Shown: piece after piece, positions 33,987 through 42,121 of the stretch
Layout: every line of letters begins with the position of its first letter
How positions within the stretch are numbered: the stretch's first letter is position 1
NCBI RefSeq assembly: GCF_027492855.1
Contig: NZ_JAPUDY010000072.1
Coordinates: 1-64,000, forward strand
From: Acidovorax sp.
GTDB taxonomy: Bacteria; Pseudomonadota; Gammaproteobacteria; Burkholderiales; Burkholderiaceae_C
DNA length: 64,000 nucleotides
Direction of reading: 5' to 3'
Translations under genes and position numbers: made by a program
The notes under the pieces: model-generated
Told to the model about the DNA's origin: nothing
Databases searched by the model: none
What the model saw: the letters and a program-made list of their open reading frames with translations, nothing else

Positions 33987-35063
33987 ATGAGTACAACAGC
34001 TCCCTCTCCTATCCCCGTCCCCAGGAAAGCCGACTACCTGCGTATCGCGACCGAGGAAGCGTGGGCACCGCCGGAAATGCTTTCCGTCTGGGAGAAGATT
34101 CTCGAGGGCAATGACCCCGACCCGGGGTTCAAAAGCCTGATCGGCTTTTACATGAGTAGTCCAAGCGAACGAGCTAGACACATCATTGAGTGTCTTCAGG
34201 ACCTCGGTCAGAAGCGCCTGCAACATATGGATGAAGCCGGCATTGACCGCCAGATCATTGCGTTAACTTCGCCAGGCGTTCAGGTGATGGACGCCGAATC
34301 AGCAGCCGACTTTGCCATCACTGCCAACGACCAGTTGTCGCAGGCGGTGCGAAAACACCCGTCGCGTTTCAGTGGCATGGTGGCGATCGCTCCACACAAA
34401 CCCAAGGCCGCAGCCAAAGAAATCGAACGCGGAGTTCATCGCCTTGGTCTGAGCGGGGTGATCATCAACTCGCATACGCAAGGCGAGTATCTGTCCGATT
34501 CAAAATTCTGGGCCATCTTCGAGGCGGCGGAGGCTTGCGACACGCCGATCTATCTACATCCGAATACCCCACCGCGCAACATGATCCAGCCGTTCCTTGA
34601 AGTCGGACTTGACGGTGCCATCTTCGGGTTTGGTGCTGAGACCGCACTGCATGCACTGCGCATCATCACAGCAGGTGTCTTTGACCAATTCCCCAAGCTG
34701 CAAATCGTGCTCGGACATATGGGTGAGGCGCTGCCGTTTTGGGCCTATCGGCTGGACTACATGCACCGCGCCACCGTCAACTCCAAAAGGTATGAAACGA
34801 TAAGAGCATTGAAGCGCAAGCCTAGCGAATACCTGCGTGAGAACTTTTATATCACCAGCAGCGGCTTCGGCTGGGAGCCGGCTATCAGATTCACCCAGCA
34901 AACGCTTGGTGTGGATCGGGTCATGTACGCGATGGACTATCCATATCAGCATGAAATCAATGAAGTGGCCGTCCTTGATGGAATGCCTCTTCCTCTTGAA
35001 GACAAGAAGAAATTTTTTCAGACCAATGCCGAAACTGCATTTCGACTAAAGCAAGTGGCCTAG
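33987..35063 (+). CDS. Amidohydrolase-family decarboxylase candidate (LigW / gamma-resorcylate decarboxylase type)
   Basis: 358 residues of the non-oxidative aromatic decarboxylase (ACMSD-like) branch of amidohydrolases. It aligns by eye with gamma-resorcylate and 2,3-dihydroxybenzoate decarboxylases: IATEEAWAPPEM near the N-terminus, FYLHPR-like IYLHPNTPP with H191, ILGHMGE-like VLGHMGEALP with H244 and E246, and FSTDWPF-like YAMDYPY with D317. The usual second N-terminal metal ligand (EEH) is replaced (E23-E-A25), as in the fungal 2,3-dihydroxybenzoate type. It probably removes a ring carboxylate from a hydroxylated aromatic acid; the exact substrate is unknown. Confidence 0.85.
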   Translation: MSTTAPSPIPVPRKADYLRIATEEAWAPPEMLSVWEKILEGNDPDPGFKSLIGFYMSSPSERARHIIECLQDLGQKRLQHMDEAGIDRQIIALTSPGVQVMDAESAADFAITANDQLSQAVRKHPSRFSGMVAIAPHKPKAAAKEIERGVHRLGLSGVIINSHTQGEYLSDSKFWAIFEAAEACDTPIYLHPNTPPRNMIQPFLEVGLDGAIFGFGAETALHALRIITAGVFDQFPKLQIVLGHMGEALPFWAYRLDYMHRATVNSKRYETIRALKRKPSEYLRENFYITSSGFGWEPAIRFTQQTLGVDRVMYAMDYPYQHEINEVAVLDGMPLPLEDKKKFFQTNAETAFRLKQVA

Positions 35064-35308
35064 GCTTGTGGAACATGCGCCAGCGAAGGTCTTCATAGAG
35101 AAACGCAATGCCGAGGACATCATGGACTTCGAGCAGGTGCGGGAAAAGAAAGTGCGCCACTGTCAGGCCCGTGCGGATTTGCGCACCGGTATGCCGACTC
35201 CCAGTGGCTTGACACGCCGGCATTCGCGGCTGTGCATCACGCGAAGGCCCGCCCCGCACGAAGCAGCGACGCTGCACGACAGCTATCTGACCAATGGAGA
35301 GTTGAACC

Positions 35309-36277
35309 ATGCAGGCCAAGTCCTTGTTGAACATGCTCGTGCGCCGCAAGACCGCTGAGGCGCTCGACATCTGCAGTTTCGATCTGGTCAGCACTGATGA
35401 CGTTTCGCTGCCGGCGTTTGCGGCGGGGGCGCACATTGACGTGCATCTGCCCAACGGTCTCACACGCCAGTATTCGCTCTGCAACGATCCAACTGAGAGC
35501 AACCGCTACTTGATCTGCGTACTGAGCGACCCGGAATCGCGCGGAGGCTCCCGTTTCATGCACGAGTCAGTCAGCGAAGGCGACAAACTGTTCGTGAGTG
35601 CGCCAAAGAATCATTTCGCACTTGCCCATGGGGTCAAGCGCAGCCTACTATTGGCGGGCGGGATCGGCATCACGCCGATCCTGTGCATGGCCGAGCGCTT
35701 GACCATCGCTGACGAAGATTTCGAGTTGCACTACAGCGCCCGCTCGCGCGCGCGCATGGCTTTTCACGACTACATCCAGCGATCCAAATTCGCAGACAAG
35801 ACGGCATTCCACTTCAGCGATGGTGACGCTGTGCAGCGTCTGCATATCGATACACTGCTTTCGGTACAGCAGGCGGGCACTCACCTCTACGTCTGCGGGC
35901 CCAAGCGGTTTATGGACGCCGTGCTGGGCCGCGCGCGGGCAATCGGGTGGCCCGAGCAACATCTGCACTACGAGTTTTTCGTCGGGTTGGCACCGTCACA
36001 CGATGCCGACGGTCCATTCGAAGTGAAGCTGGCAAGCTCTGGCAAAGTGGTGCACGTTGCGAAGCACAGAACAGTCGTGGAAGCTTTGGCAGACGCCGGC
36101 GTGAAGGTCCAAACTTCCTGCGAGCAAGGCGTGTGTGGTACATGCCTCACGCGCGTCCTTGAAGGCGAACCCGACCATCGCGACATGTTCCTCAGCCCCT
36201 CGGAGCAGGCAGCAAACGACCAGTTCCTGCCTTGTTGTTCACGAGCCAGGTCGATGCAACTGGTGCTCGATCTGTAG
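35309..36277 (+). CDS. Oxygenase reductase (phthalate dioxygenase reductase / VanB type)
   Basis: 322 residues: FMN-binding domain (RQYSLCND at 53-60), NAD-binding domain (LLLAGGIGITPIL about 113-125, VCGPKRFMD about 195-203), and a C-terminal plant-type [2Fe-2S] domain with C271, C276, C279 (CEQGVCGTC) and C309 (PCC). It transfers electrons from NADH to a Rieske oxygenase, evidently the one at 30036-31313 in the opposite arm of the cluster. GGAGA lies 8 nt before the ATG. The 245-bp spacer upstream of it holds no convincing gene. Confidence 0.93.
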   Translation: MQAKSLLNMLVRRKTAEALDICSFDLVSTDDVSLPAFAAGAHIDVHLPNGLTRQYSLCNDPTESNRYLICVLSDPESRGGSRFMHESVSEGDKLFVSAPKNHFALAHGVKRSLLLAGGIGITPILCMAERLTIADEDFELHYSARSRARMAFHDYIQRSKFADKTAFHFSDGDAVQRLHIDTLLSVQQAGTHLYVCGPKRFMDAVLGRARAIGWPEQHLHYEFFVGLAPSHDADGPFEVKLASSGKVVHVAKHRTVVEALADAGVKVQTSCEQGVCGTCLTRVLEGEPDHRDMFLSPSEQAANDQFLPCCSRARSMQLVLDL

Positions 36278-36305
36278 TCATCGCATTTTTCTTGAAAGGA
36301 ATGAC

Positions 36306-37223
36306 ATGCGTTTTGAGAAAACAGCTGGCTGGCTGGACTGGTGCGCAGCTCCGTCGAAGCCCCGTTTTCAGCTCCCTCAGGGCAGCATAGATGCGCATTG
36401 CCATGTATTCGGCCCGACCGCTGAATTCCCCTTCGCGCCCGAGCGCAAGTACACCCCCGGTGAAGCGTCCAAGCAGCAGCTCTTCGCACTGCGCGATCAC
36501 CTTGGATTTGCACGCAACGTGATCGTCCAAGCCTCTTGCCATGGCGCTGACAACAGCGCCATGCTCGATGCGTGTCGGTCTTCGGCTGGTAGAGCCCGAG
36601 GAGTAGCTACCGTCCGGCGCAGCATCTCCGATTCCGAGCTCGAAACACTTCATCAAGCAGGCGTGCGCGGTGTGCGCTTCAACTTCGTCAAGCGCTTGGT
36701 CGACTTCACCCCCAGGGACGAACTCTTGGAGATCGCAGGACGGATTGCACGCTTCGGATGGCATGTGGTGATCTATTTCGAGGCCTCGGACCTGCCTGAG
36801 CTGTGGGACTTCTTCACAGCCCTTCCGACGACTGTGGTTGTCGATCATCTGGGTCGTCCCGATGTGACCAAGCCAATCAACGGGCCTGAATTCGAACTCT
36901 TCGTCAAATTCATGCGCGACCACCCCAACGTCTGGAGCAAAGTGACGTGCCCCGAGCGTCTATCCGTCGCGGGCCCGCCTGCGCTCAATGGCGAACAGGC
37001 AGCCTATAGTGACGTAGTGCCTTGCATGCGCCACATCGTCGAGACTTTTCCCGATCGGGTTATTTGGGGCACCGACTGGCCGCACCCCAATCTAAAAGAT
37101 CACATGCCCGACGACGGCCTGCTAGTGGATTTTATTCCGCGTATCGCCGTGACAACCGAATTGCAGCACAAGCTGCTGGTTGCCAATCCGATGCGGTTGT
37201 ACTGGCACGATGAGGCCTACTGA
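36306..37223 (+). CDS. LigI-like 2-pyrone-4,6-dicarboxylate lactonase family amidohydrolase
   Basis: 305 residues with strong, near-collinear resemblance to LigI, which opens 2-pyrone-4,6-dicarboxylate in the protocatechuate 4,5-cleavage pathway: GSIDAHCHVFGPTAEFPF (H31, H33), LRDHLGFARNVIVQASCHG, GVRFNFVKRLVD, VVDHLGRPDV (H181) and VIWGTDWPHPN (D257). The start ATG at 36306 has AAGGA 5 nt upstream; a nearby ATG at 36301 is out of frame. It is the last plus-strand gene of the catabolic cluster. The ring-cleavage and semialdehyde dehydrogenase genes that would supply its substrate are absent from the window. Confidence 0.9.
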   Translation: MRFEKTAGWLDWCAAPSKPRFQLPQGSIDAHCHVFGPTAEFPFAPERKYTPGEASKQQLFALRDHLGFARNVIVQASCHGADNSAMLDACRSSAGRARGVATVRRSISDSELETLHQAGVRGVRFNFVKRLVDFTPRDELLEIAGRIARFGWHVVIYFEASDLPELWDFFTALPTTVVVDHLGRPDVTKPINGPEFELFVKFMRDHPNVWSKVTCPERLSVAGPPALNGEQAAYSDVVPCMRHIVETFPDRVIWGTDWPHPNLKDHMPDDGLLVDFIPRIAVTTELQHKLLVANPMRLYWHDEAY

Positions 37224-37572
37224 TCTTCTCTTATGAGTGACGATGAGTGCGAGTGAGCGATTTAACCAGTACATGGTGCGCTTGCCTCGGAAGTTGGGAC
37301 ATACAAATCGCCGCACGAGGCTCAAGGGTTGTTAGACGGGTTTAACGTTGCCGCTGGCGTAAAAGAGAGTTAAACCTATGGCCTCAATGGATAAGTAGGC
37401 TTGCATGCCAGCGCCAGACGTCGAGCCTTGCATCATTTCGCCTCCAAAATCGAATGGCTCACCGATGAGATTCTGTGCCGGGCGCGCCAGTGCTTCATCG
37501 AGCGATCGGCGGATCAAGCCACGCTGGTCAATTACATTCTGTTGACCCTGCCCGAGCGCTACAAGACTAGGA

Positions 37573-37747
37573 TCAGATGCCGTGCCTTGTAGAGGTCGGA
37601 TTGCCCAGCGCATCGACCGTGGCATGGGTCTTGATATTCAGCCCGTCCCGACTGCGTCCGAGGGCATGCTTGTCCGAATCCCCCCCTTTTGCACCAGCGT
37701 TGTGCTGATGGGCGTGCAGGTGGCGGCGTCAATCATCGCGTAGCCGC
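37573..37747 (-). pseudogene. IS5-family transposase remnant
   Basis: In the 534-bp spacer 37224-37757 the minus strand reads as a decayed IS5-type DDE transposase: YAMIDA and AHQHNAGAKGG, then a frame change, then DSDKHALGRSRDGLNIKTHA and VDALGNPTSTRHG before a stop at 37573. Both ends are missing. The plus-strand stretch 37401-37592 has an open frame (containing WLTDEILCRARQCFIER) that I do not recognise. An 8-bp inverted repeat GGTTTAAC/GTTAAACC lies at 37339-37376. The remnant marks the right edge of the catabolic island. Confidence 0.65.
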
Positions 37748-37757
37748 CCCGTCATGT

Positions 37758-38231
37758 TCAAGCCACGGGCGTGAACCGTGGCAGCAGCAGGCAGGCCTCG
37801 GCGTTAGATGCCGAAAAACACCGGTCAGCCGCGTGGCGCCAGGGCAGCCACTCGAAGGCGTCGTGCTCGCGCGGGCTCAGCACCACAGGCGTGCCTGCGG
37901 GCACACACAGGCCGAACACGCGCTCGCGGTTGCGCACCACGCCGGGCGCGTAGCGGTGGCGCCACTGGGGCCAGATGTCGTAAATATTCTCCAGCGCCCA
38001 GTCGGTGAGCAGGCAGCCGGGGGCCGCCGCGTCGATGCCGGTTTCTTCCATCACCTCGCGCCGGGCCGTGTGCTCGAACGGCTCGTCCAAAAAATCCTTG
38101 CTGCCTGTGACCGACTGCCAATGCTCGTGCGCGCCCGTGCGGCGGATCATCAGGACATCGAGCGCCGGGGTGTGGATGACCACCAGCACCGACTCCGGGA
38201 TCTTGAAGGGCTGCTGCGGCGCCACCTCCAC
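37758..38231 (-). CDS. nudB: Dihydroneopterin triphosphate diphosphatase (Nudix)
   Basis: 157-residue Nudix hydrolase. The Nudix box is clear (GSKDFLDEPFEHTARREVMEETG), and the N-terminal FKIPESVLVVIHTPALDVLMIRR and HWQSVTGS are typical of NudB, which removes pyrophosphate from dihydroneopterin triphosphate in folate synthesis. In E. coli nudB lies close to aspS; here only a CsgG-like gene separates them, supporting the assignment. It starts 12 bp after the upstream gene's stop on the same strand. It is the first core gene after the island. Confidence 0.9.
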   Translation of the reverse strand: MEVAPQQPFKIPESVLVVIHTPALDVLMIRRTGAHEHWQSVTGSKDFLDEPFEHTARREVMEETGIDAAAPGCLLTDWALENIYDIWPQWRHRYAPGVVRNRERVFGLCVPAGTPVVLSPREHDAFEWLPWRHAADRCFSASNAEACLLLPRFTPVA

Positions 38232-38242
38232 CCCCGCGTTCG

Positions 38243-39079
38243 TCAGCCGCCCGCCGTGGGGCGCTGGCCGTTGGCGGGCTTGGTGGGCACGGGCGGCGGC
38301 AGGGTCTTGGCCTGCAGCGTTCGCACCTGCACCACCAACTGGTTGTGCGCATCCAGAAAGGCAGCGGCGATGACTTTGCCTTCGTTGGTGTTGCTCCAGC
38401 CCGCACCGGCGGCCCCGCCCAGCTTGCCGAACACCAGCCCACCCACCCCCAGGTCGGTGGTGCGCGCCGAGCCCGTGGCTGCGGCAACCTGCTCGGTGGT
38501 TTCGTTGTCGGAGAGCAGCAAGGCGGTCTGCGCCTCTTTGAACTTGACCTGCTCCACCAGGCCCGCCAGCCCAGCAATGTCGCGCAGCACCGGAATCATG
38601 GCCACCACACCCGCCAGCCCGCGCCCGGCGTCCTGCTCGCTGAAGGTGAGGCTGGGGGTCAGCGTGTACTGCGCCTCATAGCCCTTGCCCTTGGCCACCG
38701 TGGAGTTCTGCTGGCGCAGCACGCCCGAGTCTTTCAGGTCCTGCTCCTGGACGGTGCCGCGCAGCCCGGCGCCACGGTCCACCACGCGAAAGCACCCACT
38801 CTGCTGCGCCAGCAACTTGACCAGCGGCACCGGCGACGGCGGCAACTGGTAGCCCGAGCCCATGGTGTAACCGTGGGGGTTTTCGGCCAGTGCCAGCGTG
38901 GCCACCGGCGCGTCGCAGCGCACCAGCTCGCGGGCGGCATTCTGCGCGCCCTGCGGGCCTGCGGACCCGGTAACGACCGAGCCGCCTTGACCCAGCTCGG
39001 TTTTCTTCTCGCCACAGCCTGCAAGGGCCAGCAACACAGCCCCGGCAGCCAGGGCCCGCAACGTCAATGAATGATGCAT
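38243..39079 (-). CDS. CsgG/HfaB-like lipoprotein
   Basis: 278 residues with a lipoprotein signal (MHHSLTLRALAAGAVLLALAGC, lipobox LAGC). The mature part resembles CsgG/HfaB-type proteins: PLVKLLAQQSGCFRVVDRG, AQYTLTPSLTFSEQDAG and a C-terminal strand-rich part ending in QLVVQVRTLQAKTLPPP. CsgG forms the curli secretion channel, but no curli subunit genes are nearby, so the role here is undetermined. An upstream in-frame extension was rejected because the lipoprotein signal starts at this Met. Confidence 0.8.
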   Translation of the reverse strand: MHHSLTLRALAAGAVLLALAGCGEKKTELGQGGSVVTGSAGPQGAQNAARELVRCDAPVATLALAENPHGYTMGSGYQLPPSPVPLVKLLAQQSGCFRVVDRGAGLRGTVQEQDLKDSGVLRQQNSTVAKGKGYEAQYTLTPSLTFSEQDAGRGLAGVVAMIPVLRDIAGLAGLVEQVKFKEAQTALLLSDNETTEQVAAATGSARTTDLGVGGLVFGKLGGAAGAGWSNTNEGKVIAAAFLDAHNQLVVQVRTLQAKTLPPPVPTKPANGQRPTAGG

Positions 39080-39201
39080 GGATGGACTTTCTTGGAGCAT
39101 GGATTCTGCGATGGAAAAAGAAAAAAGCGGCGCGGGCGCTAAGCCCTTGCCGCTTTCAATGCGATGCCTTGGTGCATCGGATGACAACAGTCCGCGCTGG
39201 A

Positions 39202-41019
39202 TCAGTCTGCTGCCTTGACCGCGTCGGGGTTGCGCAGGCGGATGTGCAGCTCGCGCAACTGCTTTTCGTCCACAGGCGACGGCGCTTGCGTGAGCAGGCA
39301 CTGTGCGCGCTGGGTCTTGGGGAAGGCGATCACGTCGCGGATCGATTCGGCGCCGGTCATCAGCGTCACGATGCGATCCAGGCCGAAGGCCAGGCCACCG
39401 TGCGGGGGCGCGCCGTACTGCAGCGCGTCCAGCAGGAAGCCGAACTTGAGCTGGGCTTCTTCAGGCGAGATCTTGAGGGCATCGAACACCTTTTGCTGCA
39501 CATCGGCGCGGTGGATACGGACGGAGCCGCCACCCATCTCCCAGCCGTTGAGCACCATGTCGTAACCCTTGGAGATGCACTTCTCGGGGGCCGTCACCAT
39601 CCAGTCCTCATGGCCATCCTTGGGGCTGGTGAAGGGGTGGTGCACCGAGTTCCAGCGCTGGTTGTCCTCGTCGAACTCGAACATCGGGAAGTCCACCACC
39701 CACAGCGGTGCCCAGCGGCTTTCGAACAAACCGTTCTTCTTGCCGAACTCGCTGTGGCCGATCTTGATGCGCAGCGCGCCGATGGCGTCGTTGACGATCT
39801 TTTCCTTGTCGGCGCCGAAGAAGATCAGGTCGCCATCTTGGGCACCCGTGCGCTGGAGGATTTCGGCAAGGGCCGCGTCATGGATGTTCTTGACGATGGG
39901 GCTTTGCAGGCCATCGCGGCCCTTGGCCAGCTCGTTGATGCGGATGTAGGCCAGGCCCTTGGCGCCGTAGATCTTGACGAACTCGGTGTAGGCGTCGATC
40001 TCGCCACGGCTGATGCCGCCGCCTTCGACCGAGCCACCGGGCACGCGCAGGCCCACCACACGGCCGCCCTTCATGTTGGCAGCGCCCGAGAACACCTTGA
40101 AGTCCACGTCCTTCATCACATCGGTCAGCTCGGTGAATTCGAGCTTGACGCGCAGGTCGGGCTTGTCGGAGCCATACAGGCGCGCGGCGTCCTGGTACGT
40201 CATGACGGGGAACTCGCCCAGGTCCACGCCCAGCGTGTTCTGGAACACCGTCTTGATCATGCCCTGGAACATGTCGCGGATGTCCTGCTCTTCCATGAAC
40301 GATGTTTCGATATCGATCTGGGTGAATTCAGGCTGGCGGTCGGCGCGCAGGTCTTCGTCGCGGAAGCACTTGGTGATCTGGTAGTAGCGGTCAAAACCCG
40401 CCACCATCAGCAGTTGCTTGAACAGCTGGGGCGACTGGGGCAGCGCGAAGAACTGGCCGTCGTGCACGCGGCTAGGCACGAGGTAGTCGCGCGCGCCTTC
40501 GGGCGTGCTCTTGGTGAGCATGGGGGTTTCGATGTCGATGAAACCATTGGCATCGAGGAACTTGCGCACCTCCATGGCCACCTTGTAACGCAGCATCAGG
40601 TTGTTCTGCATGTAGGGGCGGCGCAGGTCCAGCACGCGGTGCGTGAGGCGCGTGGTTTCCGACAGATTTTCCTCGTCGATCTGGAACGGAGGCGTGACCG
40701 AGGGGTTGAGCACGTTCAGCTCGTGGCACAACACTTCGATCTGGCCGCTCTTGAGCTTGTCGTTGGTGGTGCCAGCGGGGCGCGCACGCACCAGGCCCTT
40801 GACCTGCACGCAGAACTCGTTGCGCACGCCTTCGGCGGTCTTGAACATCTCGGCGCGGTCGGGGTCGCACACCACCTGCACGTAGCCTTCGCGGTCACGC
40901 AGGTCGATGAAGATCACACCGCCATGGTCGCGGCGACGGTTCACCCAGCCCGACAGGGTAACGGTTTGGCCCATCAGGGCTTCGGTCACAAGACCGCAAT
41001 AGTGGGAACGCATGGCCAT
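39202..41019 (-). CDS. aspS: Aspartyl-tRNA synthetase
   Basis: 605-residue class II synthetase that charges tRNA-Asp (and in many betaproteobacteria possibly tRNA-Asn). It has the N-terminal OB-fold anticodon-binding domain ([26 protein letters not shown]), motif 2 ([18 protein letters not shown]) and motif 3 ([15 protein letters not shown]), plus the bacterial GAD insert. Length is normal. Translation may start at MAM or the second Met two codons later. It is followed upstream by a DUF502 gene on the same strand. Confidence 0.97.
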   Translation of the reverse strand: MAMRSHYCGLVTEALMGQTVTLSGWVNRRRDHGGVIFIDLRDREGYVQVVCDPDRAEMFKTAEGVRNEFCVQVKGLVRARPAGTTNDKLKSGQIEVLCHELNVLNPSVTPPFQIDEENLSETTRLTHRVLDLRRPYMQNNLMLRYKVAMEVRKFLDANGFIDIETPMLTKSTPEGARDYLVPSRVHDGQFFALPQSPQLFKQLLMVAGFDRYYQITKCFRDEDLRADRQPEFTQIDIETSFMEEQDIRDMFQGMIKTVFQNTLGVDLGEFPVMTYQDAARLYGSDKPDLRVKLEFTELTDVMKDVDFKVFSGAANMKGGRVVGLRVPGGSVEGGGISRGEIDAYTEFVKIYGAKGLAYIRINELAKGRDGLQSPIVKNIHDAALAEILQRTGAQDGDLIFFGADKEKIVNDAIGALRIKIGHSEFGKKNGLFESRWAPLWVVDFPMFEFDEDNQRWNSVHHPFTSPKDGHEDWMVTAPEKCISKGYDMVLNGWEMGGGSVRIHRADVQQKVFDALKISPEEAQLKFGFLLDALQYGAPPHGGLAFGLDRIVTLMTGAESIRDVIAFPKTQRAQCLLTQAPSPVDEKQLRELHIRLRNPDAVKAAD

Positions 41020-41067
41020 GGCAAAACTTCCGGCGCCGCAGGGCGCGTTGACGTTGAAAGAGAGTGG

Positions 41068-41691
41068 TTACTTCGGTGGGGCGGCGAGCGTGGGGTCCGC
41101 CGGAGCGACCACGCCCATCGAGACGATGTATTTGAGGGCCGCATCCACGCTCATGTCGAGCTCGACACAGTCGCTCTTGCGCACCATCACAAAATACCCG
41201 CCGGTGGGGTTGGGGGTGGTGGGCACATACACGCTGACGAACTCGTCGCGCAGGTACGCGGCCACCTCGCCGCTGGGCGCCCCGGTGACAAACGCCACGG
41301 TCCAGACGCCATCGCGGGGCCACTGCACGAGCACAGCCTTGCGAAAGGCGTTGCCGCTCTCGGAGAACAGCGTGTCCGACACCTGCTTGACGCTGGAATA
41401 GATCGAGCGCACCACGGGAATGCGGTGCACCACCGCATCGCCCCACTCCACGAGCTTGCGGCCCGCGAAGTTGCTGGCGATGGCTCCCACCACCAGCAAG
41501 ATCAGCAGGGTGAGGATCACCCCGAAACCGGGGACATGCACCCCCAGCAGTTTGTCAGGGTGCCATGCGCCGGGCAGGATCTGCAGGGTCTGGTCGAGCG
41601 TGCCCACGATCCAGTTGAGCACCCAGGCCGTGATGACGCCGGGAACAATGACCAGAAGGCCCGTCAACAGCCATTTGCGCAAGGCAGCCAT
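41068..41691 (-). CDS. DUF502 family membrane protein
   Basis: 207 residues with two hydrophobic segments near the N-terminus (WLLTGLLVIVPGVITAWVLNWIVG and PGFGVILTLLILLVVGAIAS) and the family core (RIPVVRSIYSSVKQVSDTLFS, VPTTPNPTGGYFVMV). Function is unknown. It lies between the FmdB-like gene (9 bp upstream) and aspS, a gene order seen widely in betaproteobacteria. Confidence 0.92.
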   Translation of the reverse strand: MAALRKWLLTGLLVIVPGVITAWVLNWIVGTLDQTLQILPGAWHPDKLLGVHVPGFGVILTLLILLVVGAIASNFAGRKLVEWGDAVVHRIPVVRSIYSSVKQVSDTLFSESGNAFRKAVLVQWPRDGVWTVAFVTGAPSGEVAAYLRDEFVSVYVPTTPNPTGGYFVMVRKSDCVELDMSVDAALKYIVSMGVVAPADPTLAAPPK

Positions 41692-41699
41692 GCCGGTCC

Positions 41700-42041
41700 T
41701 TAGCTCGACGATGCAGTAGAAGAACTGCCGCCAGCGCTTGTTGTGCTTGCGCTAGCAGCTTCTTTTTTAGGAGCATCGCCCGTGCTGGCAGGCGCTGCGG
41801 ACTCAGACGGGGCAGTGCCCGCCTTGCTATCGGCGGCCGGTGCGGCGCTGCTGCCGCTACCGCCCCGGAAGTCGGTCACGTACCAGCCCGAGCCCTTGAG
41901 CTGAAAGCCTGCGGCCGTAACCTGCTTGGAGAAGGCCTCGGCACCGCAGGCGGGGCACACCGTGAGGGGCGCATCGGCAATTTTTTGCAGCACATCCTTG
42001 GCATGGCCGCAGGAGCCGCATTTGTAGGCGTAGATAGGCAT
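41700..42041 (-). CDS. FmdB-family zinc-ribbon protein
   Basis: 113 residues. The N-terminal zinc ribbon has CGSCGH and CPACGAE, preceded by MPIYAYKC, the family start. It may act as a small regulatory or metal-binding protein. The C-terminal half is a low-complexity Ser/Ala/Gly tail. Part of that tail (KKEAASASTTSAGG) is encoded by a copy of the host palindromic repeat at 41722-41772, indicating insertion into, or recruitment as, coding sequence. It is upstream of the DUF502 and aspS genes. Confidence 0.92.
   Translation of the reverse strand: MPIYAYKCGSCGHAKDVLQKIADAPLTVCPACGAEAFSKQVTAAGFQLKGSGWYVTDFRGGSGSSAAPAADSKAGTAPSESAAPASTGDAPKKEAASASTTSAGGSSSTASSS
41722..41772. repeat. Comamonadaceae-type palindromic repeat, copy 9 (inside FmdB-like gene)
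   Basis: On the minus strand: GCTCCTAAAAAAGAAGCTGC, TAGCGCAAGC and AAGCGCTGGCGGC, matching the repeat's TATAGCTGCTAGCGC...AAGCGCTAG pattern. It is entirely within the translated C-terminal tail and keeps the frame open. Confidence 0.8.
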
Positions 42042-42121
42042 GTCGGAATGTGGAAGGAAAGTGCAAAACCTTCAATTATAGGCGGCATGCCCATCCTCAA
42101 GCCCCTGGGGCCGCCTACCCT

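Noticed and set aside
33497-33996. Minus-strand frames through the lysR 3' end and the MITE
   Set aside because: They cross the mobile element boundaries and have no start signal or homology that I recognise.
35068-35358. 96-codon frame in the decarboxylase-reductase spacer (MEHAPAKVF...)
   Set aside because: It overlaps the reductase start, which has its own good Shine-Dalgarno, and shows no recognisable domain; possibly degraded sequence.
39067-41703. 878-codon open frame on the plus strand opposite aspS and DUF502
   Set aside because: It is the antisense shadow of highly conserved GC-rich genes; composition is His/Gln/Asp-rich with no domain or start site.
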